This document shows positions 44,857-57,800 of a stretch of DNA of 64,000 nucleotides, piece after piece. The DNA comes from Gavia stellata (Eukaryota > Chordata > Aves > Gaviiformes > Gaviidae). Numbering within the stretch: the first letter of the stretch is position 1; each line of letters opens with the position of its first letter. The notes under the pieces were generated by a model. The model was not told the DNA's origin. It searched no databases and worked only from the letters and a program-made list of their open reading frames with translations. Position numbers and translations under genes: made by a program. The stretch covers positions 4,787,001 through 4,851,000 of the forward strand of contig NC_082637.1 in the NCBI RefSeq assembly GCF_030936135.1, given 5' to 3'.

Positions 44857-44902
44857 GGGATGGGGATGGGGATGGGGACGGGGATGGGGATGGGGATGGG
44901 AT
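44857..44902 (+). repeat. GGGGAT hexamer array, G-quadruplex potential
   Basis: Seven to eight near-perfect GGGGAT units with one GGGGAC variant. The + strand carries more than four G3-G4 tracts with 2-base loops; the - strand (RNF165 sense) is ATCCCC-rich. Confidence 0.9.
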
Positions 44903-45910
44903 GTTTGGCGTGATGTCAGCTTAGGACTGACCCCCTCCTTGGGGACAGGAGGGCTCTGATGCAGGTCCCAGCTCTACAGTGGATTAAAAACCTTCAAGTC
45001 AAGGTTTCCCCCTCAACAAGGGGGACGAAACCAACTGGAAGGTTTTCAAGAAGAGGGATTCTGCTCCGTGCGTGTTTTACAGCTGGGTGATAGCAGATGC
45101 TCGTGGCCAGGCGTCACCGAATTGCTCCCACGTTCATCCCAGTCCCTCTCAGCTAGACCAGGGGTCAACCCTTTAAAATTGCAATGAATCCCTTGGTTTT
45201 GTTGCCTCCAAGCTCAGGCTCAATCGATTGCCTCCTTCATCCTCCCTGCAGCGCCCAGCTGGGTGCATGCACGGAGGGTGAAAAGAGCCAGACCAAGCAT
45301 TGATAGGCACCAAAAATCGAATAGAGCCACCACGCCTGGGCTTCCTTCCTCAGCTTTCAAAGCAATTTGCAGACTCTTGCACTAAATGCATGCATTGACC
45401 CAAGCACAGCCTTGTAGCGGGGGGCCGTCGGGTGTTATTGCAGGGTAACACATGCAGCAAGAGCAGTAGCATCGGCAGCGGCATCGGGGACAGGGCGGTA
45501 GCAGGAACCGACCGAAACATTTTGGTTTTGCAGAGCGCCGTTAATCACCTTCAATGCGCAAGGACACAAGTGAAAGGATCACCAGAGTTTGATTATGAGT
45601 GCAAATAATATTCATATATATGTGCTAAACACAGTCACTATATTGCAGTTTTCCACTATGTCACAGCATACAGAATCAAAGGTTTGCATTTTTATGGAAT
45701 GTATCCAAGGTAACAGCACCACAGTAATACAGTTTGTAATCACACACCCTGATTTTTTTCTCTTTTTTTTTTGACAAGATAAGCATTACCCCCCACATCC
45801 CATGTTTAATTTTTTTTTTTTAAAGTACCGATGCATGCAAAGCATTCCATTCCCAGAAACAATGCAAAAATGAGGTAATAGGAGTAATAAAAAAAATTAG
45901 TATTAATTTC

Positions 45911-45923
45911 TAAATAAATAAAT
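45911..45923 (-). promoter_or_regulatory. RNF165: AU-rich element, three overlapping AUUUA
   Basis: The + strand taaataaataaat reads ATTTATTTATTTA on the - strand, the overlapping-pentamer arrangement of mRNA-destabilising AU-rich elements. It is meaningful only if the RNF165 3'UTR extends this far. Confidence 0.45.
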
Positions 45924-46660
45924 TATAATTAAAAATGCAAAAAACAACTATAAAAATAATTAAATAAGAACCCACAATATCTACAAGTTAGTCATAAATT
46001 ATGATTGTTAAATATAAGGCATTTAAACTCACAAAACCCTGTAAACTATCAATGTTTTGTTCCTAGAGATTTTTTGTTGTTTGTTTCATTTTGTTTTTAG
46101 ACTCACCCTATTATCGCAACCTACTCGTACAAATTATTTAAACGCAAAGGAACCTGACACACCGATGCAACTCCAGACGCTGTAAATTCGCACGCACCTC
46201 GGGATCAGTCACTCACACGAGACCATGGGAGTTTGGTGCTTTTCTTCACCAAGGTGTTTTTTTTTTGTTTTTTTTTTTAAAAACTGTGCTTGTTCATTAG
46301 GCAAATAGTAATACTTTCGCATAGGCTTTAAGAAAATGCGCGGTTTGGAAGCGCTCCTCCTTCCCTCCCCGCCCGGCCAGGGTCCCAATCGCCCCGTTCC
46401 TCCCCCTGCTTCGCCCCCAGCTCACGCCTGGACAGACCAGACTGGCTTACAGTGTATTTCACCAGCAAAGCCTTGCTTTGCTTGTCCATATTATTAGTAA
46501 CATTAGTATTATTTTTAATGCTGCTTCAATCTGCTGCTGCTGGAGGAAGCTCCATAGGTATTGATGGACCACTCCTTGACCCAAGGAGTCCTCAGCTCTC
46601 CCGTCGGGGCTGGGATCACTGCATCCCCTAAGAAGCCATCGCTTGTGCTGGGTGGCAACT

Positions 46661-46880
46661 ATATCATAGAACCATAGAATGGTTTGGGTGGGAAGGGACC
46701 TTTAAAGGTCACCTAGTCCCCCTGCAATGAGCATCTTCAACCAGATCAGGTTGCTCAGAGCCCCGTCCAACCTGACCTGGAATATTGCCAGGGATGGGGC
46801 ATCTACCACCTCTCTGGGCAACCTGTCCCGGTCTCTCACCACCCTTGTCATAAATAATTTCTTCCTTCTATCTTCCTTAT
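46661..46880 (-). mobile_element. CR1 LINE 3' fragment
   Basis: Begins atcatagaaccatagaatgg and continues through tgggtgggaagggaccttta, gcatcttcaaccagatcagg, gccccgtccaacctgacctg and tctctgggcaacctgtcccg to ataatttcttccttctatct. It is the reverse complement of a CR1 3' end, in the same orientation as RNF165 and within its predicted 3'UTR. Same subfamily as the copies at 10227, 59095 and 62608. Confidence 0.94.
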
Positions 46881-48711
46881 ATGCCACCATGTATCCCCCT
46901 CCACTCCCTCCTGCCTGCATGGGCACAGCAAGAGAGGGGCTCCTGCATCCTTTCACCCTGCGGGGCTCCCCTCTTTCCCTCCCCTCTCCAGTTGGGAAAA
47001 AAAATTCTCTGGGGTGTCTCTGAGGTTGGTGGTTTCCAATTACAGCTCATGGGAATCCCACAATCTCTCTGACAGTAATTTATGATTGTTTCTTCTTGGA
47101 GAGCATCTCTTGGCTCCAGCGAAACAGATGCTCAGGGGAGCCAGAAATCATGCCCGCCACATCAGCATTTTCAATATATAATGTTCCTGACTAATTCCCC
47201 TTGCTCCTTGGCACCTTTCTTTCCTTTTCTCATACCCTAGTATGCAAAAAAACAACAAAAAAAAAAGTATTTAAAAAACAAAAAGAAAAAAAAGGGTTTT
47301 GCTTGTGAATGCCAGTTCTCTGGAGGGTTTTCAGCTCCATCCCTACAATTGGTGTGCTGAGGTCTTTATTTCAGGGGGAGCTTGGATCGCAACAGCTCAC
47401 TCCTTCGGGGACTACTTCCTCATTCTGTTTTGAGTGTTAACGCAATTAGGTTTCATTTGAACAACCACTCCATTCTCCGTATGGATACGGCCTGAAACCT
47501 GTATGCAAACGCACGCAGGTGCAGGTGCACATGCTTTGAGGTGGGATTACAACCCAGCCCCTCCGGAAAGCAGCAAACCCCCCTTCCAACCTGCCTTCCC
47601 CTCCCATGTCAAAAAGCTCATGGCCTCAGCAGTGCCTTGTGAGCATCGAGTTTTCTCCCATCCTGTTATCAGAGATGCTTTTGCATGGGAGAGGAGTCAG
47701 CAGCCTGCATCTCTCAGCACCTCTCCGGCATTATTATACCCCAAAGCACAGCTGTAGGTGCCAACTCCGGTAACCATCTTTTTGGACCAGTGCCAGCAGC
47801 GGCTGCTGAAGCCAACCAGCCTCACAGCTCACGGAAGAAAGCATCATGGACAATGGCAATCATGAAGACAGCCCTTCCTTGGATTTCGATATGCCAAGCT
47901 ACTTCGTTAAGATACGGAAAGCAAAGAAACAGCATCTACTCCAATATTTTGCCCCTACAGAAAGCATCCAGGACCAGCAGATAAGCAGGAACGAAGCTTC
48001 TCCCTATTGCTTCATTCATTTCATTCCCAATATTTATTTTTTAAGCTTCTCTAAATTTGCAACACACTGTAAATGCAAGGAAAGGAAGCACACGCGGCTG
48101 AGGCAAAGAGCGCAACCCTTCTGACTGTAAACAGGATTTTGCTTTTTCGCCTCTTCCCCCCCAAGGGTGGGAAAGCTTGACCTCTTTATTCCCCCTCTGC
48201 AATGTATTAGTCAGGCACCAAAATAAGGAATCTATGAAAAAATATTTGGTGCAAATTAGGTAACAGCAACATGTCCACCACAAGATGAGTAGGGCATCAA
48301 ACACAACATTTCTTAAGCTAACATGCTCCAGCTGCCATCCATAGAAATAGCTAAAGGACCCCTAACATGTTTCTACGTATTCGAGAGGTATATATACAAT
48401 CCTCATGAAATGCAGGATTGACAGGCCAGACTACCACAACTAGTTCCTTCATGTTCAACACTAAATCTTCTGCAGCACGGGGTCTCTGAGCTCCGGGAAT
48501 GCCAGCTCCCTTTCACCGGGCCCGTATCCTGCGTATGTGCAATATCTCCTACCGCTAGATATTGTACCGCCACCTGCTCCTCCTCCTCCTCCTCACTAAC
48601 GTGCCTGCAGACTTTTCCTCTCAATCCAATGGCTCAGAAGGCAAAAATTTTGCTGCAAGGGTTTATGGCCATATGACCTGGTAAGGAAAATGGTGTGTCC
48701 AGCCAGTCCTT

Positions 48712-48829
48712 TCAGCTGTCCGAGCCGAGCTGTGTTTCAATGTCCACCCTGCAGATCGGGCACTTCTTGCTGGTGGCCAGCCACTGGTCCACGCACACTT
48801 GGTGGAAGAGATGCATACAGGGCAACCGC
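48712..48829 (-). CDS. RNF165: RNF165 terminal exon (second half of RING)
   Basis: Acceptor ctctctgcag then G, completing a split arginine codon. It encodes [27 protein letters not shown] and the C-terminus [11 protein letters not shown], then TGA (48712-48714). It provides zinc ligands Cys295, His297, His300, Cys303, Cys314 and Cys317 of the partial protein, with Trp307 at the E2-contact position of active RING-H2 ligases. Confidence 0.98.
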
Positions 48830-51800
48830 CTGCAGAGAGAGAAGTACCGCCCCGTTAGGATGGAGGAGGTCCAGGGGACCAAGAAGAGCCAGAAAGCAGC
48901 AGCCAGGGCTGCTTCAAACATGGGGAAGCACCGATGGGGTGACACCAGTGCTGCCTAGGTCCTACAGCCTTCCCCAGCCACGCCAGCTCACATAGGGCAG
49001 CGGGTCAGAGATGGTGGCCTTCTTGGCTAAAAGCCTTTTAGAAAACCCCACACCCTCCTGAACTGAGTTGTTTCAGTTATTAATTACCCTGGCTGCTGTT
49101 TTTTCATCTTTCAGGAGTATTAGGTTATACTCCAAAGCCTCTTGGTTCTTCATCGTTGTGGCTCATTAGCAGTCCTGTGGGTCCCCACCGCTCCTATGTG
49201 GGTGTCTGGCGTGCCCGAGGGAATGTGGGTGCTTTCACCTACATCACCCTTGTCATCTCTTCGCCCACCCTCTCGAGCCAGAGAGATCCTGAACCACAAG
49301 GACCCACAGCAAGAGGATCAGAGTTTTTCTTGATGTTTTAAGGCAATTAAAGGGTGAGGAGCAGGACCAGGTAGTGCAGCTGCACTGCTCACCTGCAGGT
49401 CCTTCAGCCACGGTAGCTCAGCCCCTTGCAACTGCTTGTCCCCTTCTTCTATCACAAGAAGAGATATGACCCAGCTAAGAGCCTGGGGACGGCTGTGAGG
49501 GATAACTGGGACTTTCACAGGACGGCTCCCTGTGACTCTGCAGGCAGAGTAATCTCACTTATTCTACAACAAAGCAGCTCCGTCCTGGCCACAAGCCAAA
49601 CTCTCCTGGACTTCACACCCACACTCCCTTTTATCGTACTTTGGTCATCTGTCAAGCTCAGACGTTGACGTCCCTGAGCTCCAGATGGCTGTCTGAGACC
49701 TGGGACCCATCCTTCTCCGACACTTGCCACCTGGCCCATGGGCACAGCCTTGAAGCAGGTGATCCAAACCCAGGAGATACTGTAAAAACTTGGCCCTCCT
49801 GCTGCTGCAGAGCTCTTCCTACCTACAGCCCATACCAATGTCCCTCTAACTGGCATTTGGTTTCCCAGACCCTGCAACAGCCCAAGTGAGTTTGTCAGGA
49901 CAAGAACAGGGACAACCCCACCACCTTACAGCGGCATTAATCCCAATAAACACAACTCAGATGGCATCGAGAAGCAGAGGAGCAGATGGAAGAATCATAC
50001 CTGACGTCTTCTCCGTCTTCAAGCATGGACAGACAGATTGTGCATTTCTCGTCGGTGTCCGACTCCTCTCCATCCTCTTGCTCAGCTTTGCCCTCCTGCG
50101 GTCTTCTCTGCAGCAAGGTTAAAGACATAATTTGATTAGGACTTGACTTTCTAATGCTCTCCCAAGCCTGAGTAGTTGCAGGAAGGCAAATAATAAGAGC
50201 TTCGTCTATCAGTCAGATCCTCCAGCTTGGGGAAGCCAGCCCAGCCAAAACAGCCAGTGAGGGGAGGATGCCACCAGCATGCTGCTGGTTGGCACGTCTC
50301 CTCCTGGGGCTGGTGGCAGTGGGGCTGGTGGTAGCACCCCAAGGAGCAGCCTGTCCTCTGCTGCCCTAACACAGCCCCCCCACCTCCTCCATCCTCCTTG
50401 CGGTGGGGATGGCCCCATAGTCTCCTTTGCTGGAGGCTTTTCCTGGAGACCCCAAAGCATGTGGGGCCACCACTGCCAGGAAGGGCAACCACTGTGCCCC
50501 ATGCCAGCTTGGCCACTGGCCCAGCCCCACACTGCGCCATGGGGCAGTGCTTAGCCTGTCAGCTCTCCCCTTTTCTCTTCCCCCCACACATCCATTCCTA
50601 TTAATATCATTTTTCTGGATCCACTGGAGATGCAGTCAGAGATAAGCGCAGCAGGAGTTGACTCACTTCCAACTTGGGCAATGCTATGTCCCTACTTGTT
50701 ACTGCCCAGCCGGGAAAGACCAACATGTGAAATCACTGTGCAAACAAGCACTTTTCCCATTTTCTATTTAGCACGACCCAAAAACACGTCTCCCATTTCC
50801 TTACGGGCAGGAGATCTGTTCCAACAGAGGAGACACCTCTTGCAAAACGAGGGGAGGACAAGCTCCCCTGCGCCATGGAGCCAGCGCCCTCATGGCAGGG
50901 CGCGAGGGCAGCACTGCTTGCATGCAGAATGGGGTGGGTTTGCATGCACGAAGCCCCCTTGGTGTGTGCACTTTCTTACCAGGTGCGGACAGGGGGGAAA
51001 TTGCACCCGCTGGGTGGGAGAAGGTTGAGACCCTTTTGAAAATTTGGCCCGCAGCTTCCTAGCCTAGAAGTGAGAAACAGCCAGCTGAGCTACACCACCG
51101 CTTCAGCCCAGGAGCCCCACAAGATATTAAAGCACCAAGTCTGGATTTTACATTCCTCCCCCACTTTGGGGAATATTGATGACACTGGTTTGCCAACCCT
51201 GAGGATTGCAACCCGCCAAAGTCCTTCCTTCTGTCCTCTCCGTGCCCACAACCCTTGGCCAACTGAGAGGGGCGGGCAGCCGTGACGCGGTTTTGGGGCG
51301 CTCACCTTCTTGTACTTGTGGGGGAAGGTGAACCTCTCGATGGTGTTCTGGACGGCACCTCGGCTCACGCTGCCCAGCCTGTCCTCCAGCTGCAGCAGCT
51401 CCTGCAGCGCAGGAACAGCAGCAAAGCACCATCAGCATTGATCCCGGGGCACGAGGTCCCACCATGCCACCCCACCTGCTGGGGACCAAGGCTCCCTCCT
51501 GCCCTTTCCTTGGTGGAAATGTCCATTAAATCCAAATCAGCCATGCTTTAATGATGGATCTGAGCTCTTGGGCTAGTAACTAAGGGCTCAATAGCCAATT
51601 TTCAGAAATTTGAGGTCTGTTTGACAAGCTGGGAAACAAAGCCCTGCAGAACTGGAGCACTTTGTTCACAGACATGAAGTGAGCCAGAGTCAACCCAAGC
51701 CAGAGCCAGGCACCGCGGAGTAAACTGTCTTTTACTAAACCCACTCAACCCCTTCGCCTCCCAGTTATTACTAAAATTTCTGCAAGACTCAATGTAACTG

Positions 51801-54800
51801 CCGTGCCACACAACAGTCTTACAAGTTTATGCCAGAGCTTGCACAGACTCCCAGCACGTAAAAATTTAATAATCATTCCAGTCCTCAAGATACGTACTTC
51901 ATAGCTCTCCCGCACAGCGGACGTGTGCCTGCTGGGGTTCAGTCCCTGAAGAGCAAGTAACTGAAGCTGCGGATAAGGGTAATTTCTGATTTCGTGAACA
52001 ACCTGTGAGAAGTGAGGGAGAAAAATAAAGCAACCTGTACTTGTGCATAGAAATCCCTCGGGTACCCTGATTTAAATTTAGCATTTTAAAAATTCAAAAT
52101 GAAAGAGCAGACTGACACCTTCCTCAATGGAAGCCTTTTGATAACCAAAAAATGAGGTTTGATTAAATAGGTCTCCTATAAATGGTAACTAAGAACATGC
52201 ATTTCTTCTGGATAAACTATCTGTACTAATAGTTCCTGTTGCATCTATAACTCTCAACATGGATTAGCTTAAAAAGAGATTTTATTTTATTTCTTTTTAA
52301 ATGGGTGGATTTTCCTTCATCCAAGCTTTGATTTTTTTAAGCCTCGCTGTAGTACGCAGGTGTCAGGGTCTGACTACCGGCAAAAGGTAAAAACACTCTC
52401 ATGGGATTTCTGAAGATGCTTTAAGGATTAGCGGTGCTCGACATGGCTCAGCTCCAAATGCAGCACCCTGCTAGGAGAAGGGCCAGCAAATGACCCCAGT
52501 CAGCCCATCTTCTTGTCAAACTCCATCTCCACCTGTGCAACAGGTCATGCAAAACCTTTATAGACATAGAGAGCAATGATGTGAGGAGGGATGGTCCTCG
52601 GGGCTGAGCCCAGGGAAGGGAGTCATCTACTGCCAATGCAGCAAACCCTGGGAGCCCATAATTTGTTCCAGTATTAATAATAGTATCAGTAATAACTGCT
52701 GAGTCTCTCACATCCTGCCCAGGTTTTGCAGACCAGCTTGTGAGTGCGGTGCTGGACGCGATGGACCAAATCTTTCCAGAGCAGCTGAGCTTTTCTTTCC
52801 GTTCTCTAATCCAGAGTGCAATGATGCAGCATTATCCTTTCAGACATTCCCTCCCACGGCCGGAGATAAGTGGGATTCGCAGAAGACAGGTGATAGAAAG
52901 ATAGCAGCCTTTATTTTCACTGCCTTCTGGCAGACAATGCATAAAACATTTCTTGGTAAAAGCATTTCACTTACCATCTGTGTCGAGGATGTGCTTCTGG
53001 GGAAGTGGTGCATCCGAGGTGTAGCTAAGTAATGCTGATAGGGCTGAGGGACCGGCCGGACCTGGAACTGGGCGTGAGTCAGTCCCGCATCGACACTGAG
53101 GTCCCTGTGGGCACGAGGATGAGGATACAGCTTTGACTGCACGGTTTTATTGCATGGCCTACAGCAAGTCAGATCGTGCTAACGGGGCAACTTCCACTGG
53201 TGGGCTCTGGGCTGCTGTGGGTCCCTCAACCTGGGATGATGATGGAAGGACCTATGGAGACAGGGGAGACTGTACCTCACCCAAACCTGGCTTCAGGGAA
53301 CCCCAGAACTGCTGTTTGTGCAGAAAATATAAAGGTTTTAAGAAATTTCTGGATGAGACTGCTGTAGGAAACGGTGTCACACGACCAGCAGGCCAACGCC
53401 AGTGAAGCAGGACATCTCCGATGGTCTCACCCGCCTGCACGCAGCCTGGTCTGGGCACGCAAAGCGGGATCTTCACCCAGGCTGGGGCTCAGCTTGGTGA
53501 GTTTGGGCTCTTTGTCCCCCAAGAAAAACAACCCAGCTCAGTCCCGGGACTTGACACGACCACGTTCCCGGCAAATGCCGCAGCTCTGCCCAATCAAAGC
53601 ATGCAGAGACAAACTGCAAGCCCCATCCCCACGCCGCGTGGAGGGGACGGGAGGAGACCTAACGCAGCATCGCCATCTATAATCCACTTAGCTGATTCCT
53701 CCTCTCTCCAGCCAAAGACTCTCTCAGCAAACAAGTGCTTTGAACATCATTCACTTTATCATAATTACAAAAGCCGGCGCTCTAATAACCATTGTCTTCA
53801 CATTTGCCAAAGCTAAGCTAATTAGAGCACAGGGGTGGCTTCCCATTTCATCCTCGAACTTCTCTTCCCCTCCACGGAGGACAGCGGCAGCGAGTGCCAC
53901 GGCTTGTTAGGAGCAACCCAGACGTGTCCTCCAGCAGCTGTGAAACTGCGTTCGCCCAAGAGCAGATAATGGACGTGAGGGGACAGTAAATGCAGAAATC
54001 CTTTACCCAGAACAGCCTGTATACCAGGCAGCAGCTCCGGGGCTTTAGTACTCCCCAGTAAGTCTCCCCGCAGCAAGGTGAAGCAAAGAGAGGGACTATC
54101 TTTGCTGGCCATGTGCTGGCCACGTCCTAGACAGAAAAAACTGGCAGAGGATAAAACACAGCAAGTGACTGGCAGGAACACAACCAGGGTGAGAATCCGC
54201 AGGACTGAGCATTTCCAGTTCCCGTGTCACAATTTTGGAGATTTATCCAATTTCTGAAGACTGTTCCCAGGTGGATGGAGAAGGCTCAACTGGCAATCAG
54301 GAGGCTTTGCGTCCTGTCACTGGCCCGATGCATGACCTTGAGCACTTCCTCTCTGCCTTCCCATATTCCCTGTCTACAAAAGAGATGTGATAATCCACAG
54401 AGTGCTTTGAGATCAAGGACTGAAGAGATCTCTCAAAGATGAACGGCCGTTATTAACTTGCACAAGCAATTGCAATAACAGCACTGCAGAACTATTTGTG
54501 CACCGGCGCATCTAGATCCTTAAAATCAGGCTCCTGAAGTAATGCTGTGGGTCTACAGAAGGGCCCAAAGCAGAATACTGCATGGAACAGTGTTTTCTCA
54601 GGGTCTGCAGGTGAGTTAAGCAGAGCACATTAGCTGAAGAAAACCAAAACCAACCACCACCTTCTAGCCTGTGCTACACGGACAACTGCACAGCGTCTTG
54701 GTGCTCGGATGCGAGGTTCAAGAGCTGTGATGCCTATGGTACACAGGCTGCCAACACCAAAAAGTGAAAGATAAGGACCCAGGTAACAAGTTGGATGGTC

Positions 54801-57800
54801 ATCACTAAATGCGGGTGCAGAAGATGACTTAAGGAACCAAATGGGAGTTTACTTCTTCTTCACCAGAAGATTTTAATCAAGGTTGGGCTGTCCGAGATGA
54901 CTGATCACCTTCAGATCTTCCTTCTATCCCCGTTTCCCGCGACAGTGCCTACCACCTACCGCCTCTGAGCGAGTGCCGCTGCTGCTCATGCGGTGGTAAC
55001 ACATTAGAGGGAAGTTTTTATATCTGTCACTGGGCGAAGCTGTACATGTGCCCCAAGGGGAAGTGAGTCACCCAAATATATATACACAGTGTATGATTTC
55101 TGTCATCCCCACTCCTTAGGTTTTATAAGGCTATGGAGCAACAGAGGGGGGAAAAGGAGGGAGGAGGAGGGGAACACAAAGCGATGCTTTATCAGATCCT
55201 TCTAATGATTATAATTAAACACTCTGCACCAAAAGAGAGGCAGAAAGAATGGCTCTATCCAGATGGTACACGAAGAGCTTTGCAAACTGATCTGAACAAT
55301 GTCATCCCGGCCAAATTCAGCTCACAGGGGTGCCAGTAATGCGAACACCTGAGAAGAAAATGGCAGAAGGATCTGGCCATATTTTAGGTTGTATGTTATT
55401 ACCCCAGAAGGGGAAAAAAAACCTCCCTGTGTTAAAAGGACTCTCCTTTTGCAGAACAAAGCACTCAGATGTTAGGAAATTCCATAATTAAGATTTCTTG
55501 TGACATTTTATTTCAGTCCCCTTGTGCATATACATAGCGATTGTTTCTAATTACATGCTCACATGCTATTTTTTCCATTCAGTGCACAGAATGGACTTTG
55601 CTCAGCTAACAAGCAACTACCCAGAAGTACATTTTTATTTTTTTATTCTTCCAAGTAGGGCCCCATACCTTATTAACTGTGCAAGAGCTCAAAACCTGCT
55701 CTGAAAACAAAATTATCAAGTCCCTGCTCGGCTCTTCCAGGGTATCGAACACTGCAGTGGGAGAAAGATTAACAACTATTAATTCATTCACCCCACGCTA
55801 CGGGGTGGGGATCACCATGCTCCCTAATTTAGACCACAGAAAAAGTTGTGGCCGCTGCTTTTTGAGTGCCTGGTGGACAGCAGAAGGTGTAGTAAGGGCA
55901 GAGATGTTGGTCCACAGGAAAAAGATGCTGGCTGTGTCCTGCAGCAGGAAAAGCCCCTGGAAGAAGATTAATGTTTGGCTGCACTCTACATTCATGGATG
56001 GAGAGTTATGGGCAATATTGATGCCTCGATGTTATCATATACTTGCATAAAGGCTTTAGCATGCACTCATGGCCGTCCCAGAGATGAGTTTTCACATTGC
56101 ACACTCCCCACATTGTATCTGTTGAGCTGCACCATCAGCTTTCATGAAAGCATTGATCCGTGATGATATTCACCAACCCTTGCTGCCTCCCCAGGACTTT
56201 TTAAATACCTCATTCAACACACAAGTGAAATGTGGAAGACTTACCAGTCCGTGCCTTCAGCTAAATACCTGGGCTGGGGCCCCATGGGTTGTGGAGTTTG
56301 CAGTTGGTGGCTGAAGTCAAAGCTGGGGTGTAGCCGGTGAGGCTGAACGGACATGCGCTCTTGAGCCCGCCTGCGGGGAGGAGGAGACCAGCAAGCGAGT
56401 TAGCCATGCAGGAGGCACTGGTACGTATGGCTCCTGCTCTGAGCCCGTGTCAATAAACCAGGGGAAAACCCAAGTGGTTAGGCTCGTGAATATGTGCCCA
56501 AAAGAACAGAGTCCAGGCAGGTGTCAAGGATGATGGGAAGAGGAACCCAGAGCTATGTCATTTACTTGTGGTCACCACGGACATAGCACAGACCTCTTCT
56601 CTCACCCCCTGTGGCATCCACATACACTCAGTTTACAAAAGATGCTATTTGGTGGCAACATGGAGAGAAAAAGAGGAAACCAAACAACTTCTTCCTTGGA
56701 AGTTTTGTGCCATTTGCACTATTTTCTTTTTCTCCACTGTCAGCCCCATAAACAACACACAAGATAAAACGTGTCCCTGGTTCAGCCGTTATCCATCATC
56801 ATAAAGAGGCTGCAGGTTGTCTTGTCTCCCCATGCAGTCCATAAACTCCTGGGGAACCTCATTCATAACAGGGTTACTCAGGAGTAACTGAAAGCAGAAT
56901 TTACTCTCGCTGGCCTTTGCCAACATTTCTCTGGATGATGGACAGGCCAGGCTGGGATCCAGCTCCTTCTCCCCCAGCTCTGCTGCCTTTGCAGGCAGGG
57001 AAAGGAAACTAGTAGAAAATATAGCAAGGTTTTTCTAAAGACTTGAGTCTCTTCTCATGATTATTTCCCATTTGAACTACTCAGGGGAAGAGTGTGTGCT
57101 GCTTGATGAGTGTCCACATTTGGAGAGAGACAAGGTGGATGCACAAGTGGGATTTGCACTACAAACAGCCTCACACCTCTTGCTCCCTGACGAGTCCCTG
57201 CTGACCAGTGCAGCCATCACAAAGTAAATCTACGGGAAAACACTAGAGTAAATGGAGCAATAAACTGCTAGATAAAGAATTTTTCATGCAGCCACAGCTC
57301 AGAGGCTTCACTTTTAAAGGCACAACCCAGAATCCCATTACTGGGACCTCATGCCCCACATCTGTAAGGTTTCTGACACCCTCCTCTGATGCAGCTGTGC
57401 TTTCAGAAACAGGCTGTGGGACCGGGCAAGGGGTTCCTGCCCTTTTCCACGCCACAACCCACTTGCAGATGGAACACTGATAGCATTTACCAAAGCTGCT
57501 TCTGGGTGGAATTGTGCTCTGTGCTTTTATTTGGATTCAGCTTATGACTAAGAGATAAACGCTTGTATCATCAGTGCCTCAGCCTCACACATATTTGCTA
57601 CCCAATTATTAACTAATCATTAAATCCACCTAAAATCCAGCTTATGCAAAACAAAACAAGGATGAGGAGAACACAATTTTCAGACAGAAAGGGTATGGAA
57701 AGCAAGTGTTTTCCGTCTGTAGCATTCTTTCCAAATGAAGCATTATCACGAAGACTCATCCTCTGATTCTTGATCCATGGGTACATCCCACAAATAGCTT

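Larger units (their letters stand above)
44112..48711 (-). other. RNF165: Predicted long 3'UTR of RNF165
   Basis: Sequence downstream of the RNF165 stop codon (read on the - strand) has no further coding exon. It is AT-rich in places and ends plausibly at an AATAAA (+ strand TTTATT, 44128-44133). Other - strand AATAAA signals near 48184, 48033 and 47366 would give shorter forms. It includes a CR1 at 46661-46880, an AU-rich element at 45911-45923 and a hexamer array at 44857-44902. The extent is inference: long 3'UTRs are typical of RNF165, but no transcript evidence is available here. Confidence 0.45.

Noticed and set aside
48712..48945. A single 77-codon frame reading through into the RING half
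   Set aside because: Its upstream part (48830-48945) is intron: a consensus acceptor sits at 48830-48831 and the protein joins perfectly to the exon ending at 50001.
48690..48995. Plus-strand frames of about 100 codons across the RNF165 terminal exon
   Set aside because: They are antisense shadows of the RING exon.
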